A DNA stretch of 64,000 nt from Propionibacteriaceae bacterium (GTDB lineage: Bacteria > Actinomycetota > Actinomycetes > Propionibacteriales > Propionibacteriaceae): positions 1 to 64,000 of the forward strand of contig JAITVK010000034.1 of the NCBI GenBank assembly GCA_031285845.1, given 5' to 3'. Shown in pieces: positions 16,143 to 25,200 of the stretch (position 1 is its first letter; each line of letters starts with the position of its first letter). The notes below the pieces were generated by a model, which did not search any database, was not told where the DNA came from, and saw only the letters and a program-made list of their open reading frames with translations. The position numbers and the translations under genes were made by a program.

Positions 16143-17138
16143 TCAGTTGAAAATGCTGAAGCGCCAAGTCGTGTGTCTGACGTAGGTTTCACCGGGACGC
16201 AAAACGCACGACGGGAAGTCGGGGCGACGGGGCGCGTCAGGGTATTCCTCCGTCTCCAACGCGATCCCGTTCATGGCCCGACCCGCGCCGCGAGGGTGGT
16301 CGAGTCGCGGGTCGTTCAAGAACTGGCCGGTGTAGACCTGCAGAGCCGGATAATCGGTGAAGATCTCCAATCTGCGCCCAGAATCGCGGTGGGACAACGT
16401 CGCAGATGGCTGGTCTTGGGGCTCGTCAAGAATCAGCGCGTGGTCGATCCCACCGTGTGCGCTGAGCTGGGGATCAGACTGGTCGAGGGCTGCGCTCAAC
16501 TCAGTGGCAGCCCGAAAATCAAACGGAGTTCCTGCCACGGTCGCCGGCGCCTCCGCAGTGGGAATCGAGGCGTCATCGATCGGAAGATACCGACTGGCAG
16601 CCACCATCAACTCATGATCGCGAATCGGCTGAGCCTTGCCCGACAAATTGAAGTACGGATGTGACACGACCGAGATGACCGTCGGCTCGTCGCAGGTCGC
16701 CGTCACCGTGTGAGTCAACTCACGCCCTGCCAACTGATAGGCCACGTCCACATGAATCGGGCCCGCGAAGCCCCCGGTCGGATCAGTCCAGTCCAGATGG
16801 AACGCTACGCTCAGATCGTTCGCCTGCGTCATCTGCCACAGGTCGCTGCTCCAGCCGTGAGACCCACCGTGCAGAGTGGAGGTTCCGGAGTCGTTCAGAT
16901 CCGGGGTGAACTGTCGCCCGTCGACGACATAGCCTCCACCGGCGATCCGATTGGCGAAAGGCCCAACAATCTCCCCCAAATAGCCTTCACCGGCGACACG
17001 ATCGGCGTCGGTGGCATAACCGAGCAACACCGATTCGACTCGACCGTCGCGATCCGGCATGCGCACGTCGTTGACGCAAGCGCCCCGGTTCCACACTTCA
17101 ACTGTGAAATCACCGCGCCCAAGAATGACTTTTTCCAT
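16143..17138 (-). CDS. galM: Aldose 1-epimerase (galactose mutarotase)
   Basis: The 331-residue protein interconverts the alpha and beta anomers of hexoses such as galactose. The N-terminal GPFANRIAGG box, LHGGSHGW (catalytic His), SVVSHPYFNLSG (second His) and the C-terminal ALETEEYPDAP box (catalytic Glu) are all present. The ATG at 17138 follows AGGGG. With the lactose gene cluster further right, it would supply mutarotation of released galactose. It is the first gene of an apparent operon with rpiB. Confidence 0.92.
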   Translation of the reverse strand: MEKVILGRGDFTVEVWNRGACVNDVRMPDRDGRVESVLLGYATDADRVAGEGYLGEIVGPFANRIAGGGYVVDGRQFTPDLNDSGTSTLHGGSHGWSSDLWQMTQANDLSVAFHLDWTDPTGGFAGPIHVDVAYQLAGRELTHTVTATCDEPTVISVVSHPYFNLSGKAQPIRDHELMVAASRYLPIDDASIPTAEAPATVAGTPFDFRAATELSAALDQSDPQLSAHGGIDHALILDEPQDQPSATLSHRDSGRRLEIFTDYPALQVYTGQFLNDPRLDHPRGAGRAMNGIALETEEYPDAPRRPDFPSCVLRPGETYVRHTTWRFSIFN

Positions 17139-17416
17139 GGCCCCTACTCAATCATGAAGGTCAGACAAAACCAAAAGTTGGCACACCAGCTCAGGTGTGC
17201 GCCACGGTATCAGGTGAGCCCACGGTGATCAATGCCCAGCCAGCAGGACGCTCCGGTCGGGCATACCTGGTCACCCAGGGCGGGCCGCACCGTCGAGTTG
17301 GTCGAATCGCCGGACGACGCGACATCCCGAATCGGCAGGCGCGGGTTCGATGAATCCGCGGTTTGGTGTGACGCTGCTCCGGTGGGCGAGAATTGCTGCC
17401 TCGTCGACGCACTCGA

Positions 17417-17560
17417 CGTTCCGCGATGGGACCTTCAGCCTTCCGGGTGGGGTCTGCGACGGCCTGGGATCGGGCCCGTGACCTTCCGGATGGGAACTGC
17501 GGCCTTCCGCGATGAGGACTGCGACCACCCGGGATTGGGTTTGCGGCCGCCCGACCGAGC
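17417..17560 (+). repeat. About six imperfect 22-bp tandem repeats before pyrC
   Basis: Units of 19 to 24 bases run one after another with a rough consensus CCTTCCGGGATGGGAACTGC: starts near 17418, 17439, 17463, 17482, 17503 and 17526. Copies differ by several bases. They fill much of the 498-base gap between galM and pyrC, which otherwise holds no gene. They end about 75 bases before the pyrC start, so they could be part of its promoter or leader. Confidence 0.5.
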
Positions 17561-17636
17561 GCCGGACCTCGGTAAGATGCCCACTGTCCATACTCAGGCG
17601 CAGAAAACCCTGAACGTCCAACCGAAACGAGTCCCC

Positions 17637-18959
17637 ATGGCCGATCTCCTGATACGCGACGTCACGCTTCCCGATGGGAGTCACACCGACCTCGGAATCC
17701 ATGACGACCGCCTAGTCGACGCTAGCGACGTGATCCACGCCCGGATCATCGACGCCTCTGGACTGGTGGCACTTCCTGGCTTGGTCGATCTTCATACCCA
17801 CCTGCGCGAGCCCAGCCCACATCCCGCTGAGACTGTTGCCAGTGGCACGGCTGCGGCCGCCCGTGGCGGCTTCACGGCGGTGTTCGCCATGGCGAACACC
17901 GACCCGACCGCTGACTCTCCTGCAACAATCGCTCGCCTGCTTCGTTTGGCCACGACCGCCACTGCGGAAGTGATTCCGATCGGCGCGATCACCGTCGGTC
18001 TGGCGGGTGCGCAGCTCGCTCCGATCGCAGCGATGCATGCCGCCGGAGTGACGTATTTCTCCGATGACGGACACGTCGTGATGGACGCCTCGCTGATGCG
18101 GCAGGCGCTGCTCGCCGTACGCGAATTCGGTGGGATGATCGGACAGCACAGTCAAGACCATCAACTCGCCGGCCCGACCGCCTGTCTGCCGGATCGGAGG
18201 TCCTCAAACCAGGACAGTCGAAAGCAGGCCAGGCTCGACCACGGCCCGACAGCGCCAACTGACACCTCGGCCACGGTGTGGCCGAGGGTCGCCGAAGCGG
18301 TTATTGTCGCCCGCGACGTCCAACTGGCGCGTGACACCGGCGCACGGGTCCACGTTTGTCACGTGTCCACCGCTGAGTCGATCGACATCATCCGCTGGGC
18401 CAAGCGCCATCGTCTTCTGGTCACAGCCGAGGTCACGCCCCATCATCTCCTGCTCGATCAAGGCCTCACGGATCTTGGCGACACCACGTTCAAAGTGAAC
18501 CCTCCACTGCGTAGCGAGGAAGACCGCTTCGAGCTTCGGCGCGCCTTGGCTGACGGCACGATTGACATCGTCGCCACCGATCACGCTCCCCACACATCGG
18601 CCGACAAGGCACTGCCATTCCCGCAAGCCAAGCCGGGCATGGTCGGCCTGGAGCAGGCTCTGGCGGTCGTCATGGAGACGATGCTGGCGCCAGGCCTGAT
18701 GGATTGGTCTGGGATCGTCGAGCGGATGTCGTACACCCCGGCTCGACTGGGTCAGATCGCGACGCGCCAAGGACGCCCTTTGACTCCAGGGGAGCCCGCG
18801 AACTTTGTCCTGATCGATCCCACCGCACGACGCCGGGTCGACAAAGACGCCGCCACATCGATGGGTCGCAACAACCCCTATGACGGGTTGAACCTGCCCG
18901 ATCCGGTCATCTCGACCTGGTGGCGCGGTCACCAGACCTTCTCCACTCAGGCCGGATGA
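17637..18959 (+). CDS. pyrC: Dihydroorotase
   Basis: The 440-residue amidohydrolase closes carbamoyl-aspartate to dihydroorotate in pyrimidine synthesis. Metal and substrate residues are present: DLHTHLREP, the FSDDGH segment, HVCHVST and ATDHAPH. ATG 17637 begins the family-typical MADLLIRDVTL; the longer open frame to 17232 runs through tandem repeats and is not part of the gene. Between QHSQDHQLAGP and the next conserved helix there is an unusual insert of about 20 extra polar residues (near residues 185-215). The gene is single here; pyrB and carAB are not adjacent, unlike in most Actinobacteria. Confidence 0.92.
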   Translation: MADLLIRDVTLPDGSHTDLGIHDDRLVDASDVIHARIIDASGLVALPGLVDLHTHLREPSPHPAETVASGTAAAARGGFTAVFAMANTDPTADSPATIARLLRLATTATAEVIPIGAITVGLAGAQLAPIAAMHAAGVTYFSDDGHVVMDASLMRQALLAVREFGGMIGQHSQDHQLAGPTACLPDRRSSNQDSRKQARLDHGPTAPTDTSATVWPRVAEAVIVARDVQLARDTGARVHVCHVSTAESIDIIRWAKRHRLLVTAEVTPHHLLLDQGLTDLGDTTFKVNPPLRSEEDRFELRRALADGTIDIVATDHAPHTSADKALPFPQAKPGMVGLEQALAVVMETMLAPGLMDWSGIVERMSYTPARLGQIATRQGRPLTPGEPANFVLIDPTARRRVDKDAATSMGRNNPYDGLNLPDPVISTWWRGHQTFSTQAG

Positions 18960-19026
18960 ATCGACCTGCCGGGACAAACCACGAGCGCCTGAACGACGGC
19001 GGTCAGCAATAGCCACCTCAAGCACG

Positions 19027-20151
19027 TCAACTCCTTGGGGTCGCCACAGCGGTCCACCAGCCGGGTTCGCTTTGTCGAGCGAACCCCAACTGCTCGAGTT
19101 GGGCCAGGCAAACTAGCAACGGCAATGCCGGACTGGACAGTCGGAGAGCCAACTGATCCACACAGACCCCGCGTCGGACCGGCAGCGCCTCTTGGACCTG
19201 CTTCTGGATCTCGGTCAGCCCGTCAAACCGCGACGGTTTCTCGCGACCCTCATCCACCGTCGAGGCGTCCAAAGGCTTCATCGCCTCGAGCACATCACTG
19301 ACGCTGGACACCAGGGTCGCCTGTCCAGAGCGAATCAATCGATGCGGAGTCACCGACATGGCTGATGTGACCGGGCCGGGCACGGCCAGGAGCAACCGCC
19401 CCAATGAACCCGCCCAGCTTGCCGTGTTCTGGGCCCCACTGCGCAGCGCCGCCTCAACCACGACCGTCGCACCAGACAGAGCGGCGATCAGCCGATTGCG
19501 GACCAGGAACCGAGCGCGGGAAGGAGGCCGATCGGGCGGGTACTCGCTCACCACAGCGCCGGTACTAGCCACCGCCTGCAACAACGCCGAGTTGCCGCTC
19601 GGATACAATTGCGCCAGTCCGCCGGCCATCACCGCCACCGTCACTCCCTCGGCCGCCAAGCTTCCGCGGTGAGCGCAGGCGTCTATCCCGTAGGCGCCGC
19701 CCGACACGACCGCCCGATGCGCCCGCGCCAGCTCTGTCGCCCAGTCCCCCGCCACGTGCTCGCCGTAGGTCGTACTTGCCCTCGATCCCACCACGGCCAC
19801 CCCTGTCGCCGCGTCGCACAACCGAGCCGGACCTCGCACCCACAGGCCGACGGGCTCACCGCCAAGCCTGCCCACCGGGTCAGTCCAGGCCAACTGATCC
19901 ACCTGGGTCGGCCATTCAGAGTCTGAAGGAATCACGAAGCGTGCACCAATCGCCTGCGTACGTCGAGCCAGGACATTCAGATCCACTGACATCGCTCGCT
20001 GCGCGAACCCGGTCGATCCTTTGCCAGACCGGGCATAACTCCACACTGACTGAACACCGCGCTCGCGGAGCAACCGCGCCAGCGAGAGGTCACCGGCGTC
20101 CTGAGCCGCAGCGATCCCCATTCGGATCAGTCTTTCATCGGTCATGGTCAT
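19027..20151 (-). CDS. dprA: DNA-processing protein DprA
   Basis: The 374-residue Rossmann-fold protein loads RecA on incoming single strands during transformation. VVGSRASTTYGEHVA and VVSGGAYGIDACAHRGSL are the diagnostic boxes, followed by the EYPPDRPPSRARFLVRNRLIAALS segment and a C-terminal winged-helix part. The start ATG overlaps the comM stop by four bases (ATGA). As in most Actinobacteria, it is the last gene of yraN-comM-dprA. It faces pyrC tail to tail. Confidence 0.93.
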   Translation of the reverse strand: MTMTDERLIRMGIAAAQDAGDLSLARLLRERGVQSVWSYARSGKGSTGFAQRAMSVDLNVLARRTQAIGARFVIPSDSEWPTQVDQLAWTDPVGRLGGEPVGLWVRGPARLCDAATGVAVVGSRASTTYGEHVAGDWATELARAHRAVVSGGAYGIDACAHRGSLAAEGVTVAVMAGGLAQLYPSGNSALLQAVASTGAVVSEYPPDRPPSRARFLVRNRLIAALSGATVVVEAALRSGAQNTASWAGSLGRLLLAVPGPVTSAMSVTPHRLIRSGQATLVSSVSDVLEAMKPLDASTVDEGREKPSRFDGLTEIQKQVQEALPVRRGVCVDQLALRLSSPALPLLVCLAQLEQLGFARQSEPGWWTAVATPRS

Positions 20152-21674
20152 CGTGATTGTCCTTGTCGTAGTGCCAGCGCTGCGAAAACATGATCACTGG
20201 TCGGCCGATCGGCCCCGGCCAGATCAGCCACCGTCCAGGCGACACGAATCACCTTGTCCACCCCTCGCGCCGTGAGCAGTCCCGCCGCCACCGCATGGTC
20301 GACCGCCTCCATGCCCAGCGGAACCGGCAACCGTTTGCGCAGATGAGCACCCGGAACCTCCGCATTCGTCGACCACGGTGTGGCTGACAGTCGATGTGCC
20401 TGCCGCGATCGGGCCTGCCCGACCCGGTGGGCCACGACCTCAGAGCGTTCGGGTTCACCGCCCAACCCTGTCAAGAGCGACTGTTTGAGGGGGAGCACCT
20501 GGGTCTGGATGTCGACTCGATCCAGGATTGGTCCAGACAGCCGCGTGGCGTAACGCCGAATCGCCATCGGAGTGCAAGTGCAGGTGGACTGCGGCGTGGA
20601 GGCCAACCCACACGGGCAAGGATTGGCCGCCAAAACGAGCTGAAATCTCGCTGGATATCGAATCGTCGACTCCGACCGCCCGAGAATGACTTCTCCAGAC
20701 TCCAGAGGAATACGAAGGGCCTCCAACGCCTGCCCAGAAAACTCCGGAGCCTCATCAAGGAAGAGCACGCCCCGGTGAGCCCAGGAGATTGCCCCCGGCC
20801 GGGCGATCCGCGCTCCCCCGCCGATCAGCGAAGCCAAGGACGCTGTGTGATGCGGCGCTGAGAAGGGTGGCCGCACAGGCAAAGCCTCAATCGAAGCGTC
20901 CGCCAACGAATGCAGTGCCGCGACCTCCAGCGCCTCGGACGGACACAGCGCAGGCAGAATCCCTGGCAAACATGAGGCGAGCAAGGTCTTTCCCACTCCC
21001 GGCGGACCGTGCAGACACAGGTGGTGACGCCCGGCAGCCGCCACCTCCACGGCCCAGCGCGCGGCGGTCAGACCGACCACATCTGCTAGATCCGGTCCTG
21101 CGGCAGTGGCGTCTCCTGTCACGACGACCGGCGGCGGTGTGACACCGTCTCCGCCACGGAGCACCGCGACCACGTCAGTCAAGGTGTTGACCCCGCGTAC
21201 GGTCATCCCCTCCACCAGACGAGCTTCACGAAGCTGACTGGTGGGCACCACTGCCTGCTCAGCTCCGCGGCGTCGGGCTCCCAGCAACGCCGTCAACACT
21301 CCTCGAACTGGATGAACGACTCCGTCCAGTCCCAGCTCGCCCAACAAAATGATTCCACGTAGGCTCGACGCGGCCAGAACCCCTTGGGTCGCAAGGACAG
21401 CGGCGGCGATCCCCAGATCATAATGGGAGCCCGTCTTCGGCAAGCTAGCCGGGGTCAAATTGATAGTGAGGACCTGAGCCGGCCAAGCGTACCCCGCGCT
21501 CAACACCGCAGCTCGGCACCGCTCTTTCGCCTGCGTCAAAGCAGCATCCGGCAACCCAACCATCGTCGTACGGGGCAGCCCCGACCCTGTCCAGGCCTCG
21601 ATGTCGACCACGGTGGCGTCCACGCCGAGCAGAGCGACAGACTGCGCTTGAGCGATGCCCGACACCGCACTCAT
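20148..21674 (-). CDS. comM: ComM/YifB-type AAA+ ATPase (Mg-chelatase-like)
   Basis: The 508-residue hexameric helicase promotes branch migration of heteroduplex DNA. The N-terminal YifB domain (VDIEAWTGSGLPRTTMVGLPDAA) is followed by the Walker A GPPGVGKT, Walker B LFLDEAPEF and the C-terminal Mg-chelatase domain with the CPCG...CTCT cysteines. I chose ATG 21674 since it overlaps the yraN stop (ATGA) and starts the family-typical sequence; the upstream 37 codons are yraN DNA in another frame. Expressed with yraN and dprA. Confidence 0.93.
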   Translation of the reverse strand: MSAVSGIAQAQSVALLGVDATVVDIEAWTGSGLPRTTMVGLPDAALTQAKERCRAAVLSAGYAWPAQVLTINLTPASLPKTGSHYDLGIAAAVLATQGVLAASSLRGIILLGELGLDGVVHPVRGVLTALLGARRRGAEQAVVPTSQLREARLVEGMTVRGVNTLTDVVAVLRGGDGVTPPPVVVTGDATAAGPDLADVVGLTAARWAVEVAAAGRHHLCLHGPPGVGKTLLASCLPGILPALCPSEALEVAALHSLADASIEALPVRPPFSAPHHTASLASLIGGGARIARPGAISWAHRGVLFLDEAPEFSGQALEALRIPLESGEVILGRSESTIRYPARFQLVLAANPCPCGLASTPQSTCTCTPMAIRRYATRLSGPILDRVDIQTQVLPLKQSLLTGLGGEPERSEVVAHRVGQARSRQAHRLSATPWSTNAEVPGAHLRKRLPVPLGMEAVDHAVAAGLLTARGVDKVIRVAWTVADLAGADRPTSDHVFAALALRQGQSR

Positions 21675-22045
21675 AGTCGCACCGCCTTCACATGCGTGAT
21701 CGTGGCCTGTGCACCCGGGGGCGATAGAACCCCGATCGCATCGATCCGCACCTTGTCGTACCCCATCTCGTGAGTCGCCATCCACAGACAGGCCAGTCGG
21801 TGGAGCCGCTGGAGTTTGACATGGGTGATGGCTTCCAACGGCTCACCGAACCCTGTTCCAGCCCGCGCCTTCACCTCACAAAAGACCAGGGTCTGTCGTT
21901 CTTCAGCCGACTCGACCGCGACGATGTCGATCTCGCCGACTCGGCTGAAGCGCCAGTTGCGCTCCACAATTCGCCAACCCAGTCGCCGAAGATAGTCGAC
22001 CGCCAGATCCTCTCCGGCTTGTCCTGTTTGTCTACGCCTGTCCAT
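21671..22045 (-). CDS. yraN: UPF0102 YraN-family endonuclease-like protein
   Basis: The 124-residue protein has the restriction-endonuclease-like fold of the YraN family: GQAGEDLAVDYLRRLGWRIVERNWR, then GEIDIVA and VFCEVKAR, which carry the Asp and Glu-x-Lys of the metal site. Function is poorly known. ATG 22045 starts at the usual point; longer frames reach 22225. It is the first gene of the yraN-comM-dprA unit, with two DnaA-box-like sites upstream. Confidence 0.9.
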   Translation of the reverse strand: MDRRRQTGQAGEDLAVDYLRRLGWRIVERNWRFSRVGEIDIVAVESAEERQTLVFCEVKARAGTGFGEPLEAITHVKLQRLHRLACLWMATHEMGYDKVRIDAIGVLSPPGAQATITHVKAVRL

Positions 22046-22092
22046 GATCACCTCCGCCCAGACCTTGTGGCGAGACGTCGTCCAGATGCCTT

Positions 22093-22131
22093 CTATCCAC
22101 AGGCGACCTTCAGAACAAGAAGTTATCCACA
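22093..22131. promoter_or_regulatory. Two DnaA-box-like sites upstream of yraN
   Basis: TTATCCACA at 22123-22131 is a perfect DnaA box and CTATCCACA at 22093-22101 differs by one base. They are in the same orientation, 30 bases apart (about three helical turns), in the short divergent region between yraN and the MacB-like gene. They may couple this promoter to DnaA, or may be chance. Confidence 0.4.
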
Positions 22132-22294
22132 GCCGCGAAGGCGCGTGACAAAAGCCCATCCGAAACGCGCATAGTGTGATCGGATCTGTCCTGGACCCAG
22201 AAACGCCACGATGTCGAACAACCATCGGCAGAATGAGGGTATCGCGATAGAATTGCGCTTCGCGACAGGTCGCGAAGGGCGGGAAGGCGGCTCA

Positions 22295-25200
22295 GTGCTC
22301 CATCTGGATCAGATACGCAAGACGTATCATGCGGGCAATTTCACCCAGGCCGCGCTGGACGGGGTCACGCTCACGCTCCGTGACAACGAGTTCGTCGCGG
22401 TCCTCGGTCCGTCCGGCTCCGGCAAGACCACCCTTCTGAACATCGTCGGTGGACTGGACCATTACGACTCAGGCGATCTGGTCATCGACCAAGTCTCCAC
22501 CAGTCAGTACAGCGATCGCGATTGGGACACGTACCGCAACAATCGCATCGGCTTCGTCTTCCAGTCCTACAACCTGATTCCCCACCAAACCGTTCTCGCT
22601 AACGTCGAATTAGCCTTGACCCTGTCGGGGGTTTCAAAGCCTGAGCGAACCACGCGTGCCAAACAGGCGTTGGAGCAAGTTGGCTTGGCCGAGCACATCC
22701 ACAAACTGCCCAGCCAACTGTCCGGTGGCCAGATGCAGCGCGTCGCGATCGCCCGCGCACTGATCAACGACCCGGAGATTCTTCTGGCTGACGAACCCAC
22801 CGGCGCGCTGGACTCCAAGACCAGCGTCCAAGTGATGAATCTGCTGCAAGGCATCTCGCGGGACCGGTTGGTCGTCATGGTGACCCACAACCCCGAACTG
22901 GCTGAGCAGTACGCCACGCGGGTCGTCTCGCTGAAGGATGGGCAGGTGGTTGCCGACACCGACCCGTACACCCCGACCACGACCAGGCGACGAGCGAAGC
23001 CCGTCCGACGCACCTCGATGAGTTTCTTCACCGCCATCGCGCTGAGCTTCACCAACCTGATGACCAAAAAAGGTCGTACGCTGATGACTAGCTTCGCCGG
23101 CTCGATCGGGATCATCGGCATCGCGGCGATCTTGGCGATCGCGAACGGAGTCAACGCGTACATCACCTCGGTCGAACAGAACACCCTGTCGCTGTACCCT
23201 CTGACGATTCAAACCCAAGGCCTCGACCTGACCAGCCTGGTCGCTTCTGCCACCGGCGGGGACTCGACCGCCGCCGCGCCGACCCCTGCCAGTGGCAATA
23301 CTGCCGAGGTTCACGAGACGAGCATGATCTCGCGCATGTTCTCTCGTATCGGTTCCAACGATCTCACGTCCTTGAAGACCTACCTCGACTCAGATAAATC
23401 CGATATCGACGACTACGTCAACGCCATCGAGTACGCGTACAACGTCAATCCTCAGATCTACGCGACTGACACCACCGACGGGGTTCGTCAGGTCAACCCG
23501 AACTCCGCGTTCGCCTCACTCGGATTCAGCTCGGCCTCATCAACCTCGATGCTGTCCTCCATGGGCATGTCCACCGACATTTTCTCGCCGCTGCCCCACG
23601 ACATGAACCTCATCACCGGGCAGTACGACCTCGTGGCGGGGACCTGGCCGACCAGCGCTGATCAGTGCCTGCTCATTCTGACCAGTTCCGGCGGAATCTC
23701 AGACCTCGTCGCCTACATGATGGGGCTGCGCGATCCGAAACAGTTGGATCAAATGATTGCAGAGATGGCGGACAACAAGCCGATCGAGGTCCCCACAGGA
23801 TCCTCCACCTACACCTACGCCCAGTTGATGGGTGTCGACTTCACGGTGGTGAACGCGGTCGACTATTACCAGTACGACCCGACGTACGATGTGTGGACCG
23901 ACCGATCGGGTGACCAAGCGTGGATGACCCAAGCGATCGCGAATGGCGCGCCGCTTCACATCGCGGGAATCGTACGGCCCAACGACGCGGCCACGGCGAC
24001 CATGCTGCGGCCCGGGTTGTACTACACCACCGACTTGGTCGATCGCCTGATGAAGGAAGCGGCGGCCTCCCCCATCGTCGCTCAACAACTGGCCTCCCCC
24101 TCGGTCAACGTCTTCAGTGGCGAGACCTTCGCCACCGAGGCCAAGAATCCCACCATGTCGGACTTCGATTTCTCTTCGCTGATCCGAGTCAACCAAGACG
24201 CTCTGGCCGGATTGTTCTCGCCTGATCTGAGCGGACTGAACTTGTCTTTGCCTCAACTCGACTTGTCAGCGGCCTCGGCGGCGATTCCGTCGATCGCGGT
24301 CCCCGACCTGGCGACGATGCTCGCGTCGATCAATATCCAGATTTCACCCGAAGACCTGACGACGCTGCTTGAAGGAACCATCGGCGACTATCTCAAATTC
24401 GCGTTGACACAGTGGCCGGACCTGAACCCTGACACCTGGCCGCAACTGGCTTTGCCCACCCCGACCTTGCCGCCGCCCGCAGCCTCGACGACCCCAACAC
24501 CGAGCACACCGACCCCGACTCCGGCCCCGACACCGACTGCGGCCCCGACACCGAGCACGCCGACCTCCACAGCCACACCCACACCGACCACATCGGCGAC
24601 ACCGACCGCCTCGGCGAGCCCGTCGAGCAGTGCCACGCTGACCCCACTCCAACCGCCGAAGCCAGCACAAGCTGGGTTGACCGCTGCTAGAGCAGAGACG
24701 GTCTCGCGTTCAGTCTCAGGCACGTCCACCCCGGCGCGACCCACAGTCACCCAGCAGACCGGGATCGCCGGGAACCTGGAGGTCATCGGCACACCCAAAC
24801 CTTCGTCAGCATCACCCACAGTCACCCCACCAATGCTCCCCGCGATCCTTCCGATGGGCCCGGACATCGCGCCCACCGCGTCGCCGGGCGCAACACAAGC
24901 CTCCGCTTCGAGCTCGCCGGTTGGGGGCGACCCTGACTCCACGACGACGGCCACCCCCGGTCAATCGGCGTCACCATCGACTCTCAACCCCGCCTCGAAG
25001 CCCACCCAAGCGGTGGCAGATGGCCCCTCGACGCCAGGGCCCACAGCATCGACCTCGTCACGAAACTCGTCGGCGGCGTCATCCTCACCGACGGCGTCGG
25101 CCACACCGACCACCTCGACCTCTCCAACTCCAACACCGAAACCTTCGACCACCCCGTCTGCCCAGCCGACCCCGACGCTGCCTAGCCTGCCCACACTCGA

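Noticed and set aside
17232-17636. N-terminal extension of pyrC
   Set aside because: It translates tandem repeats and has no likeness to dihydroorotase; ATG 17637 begins the conserved part.
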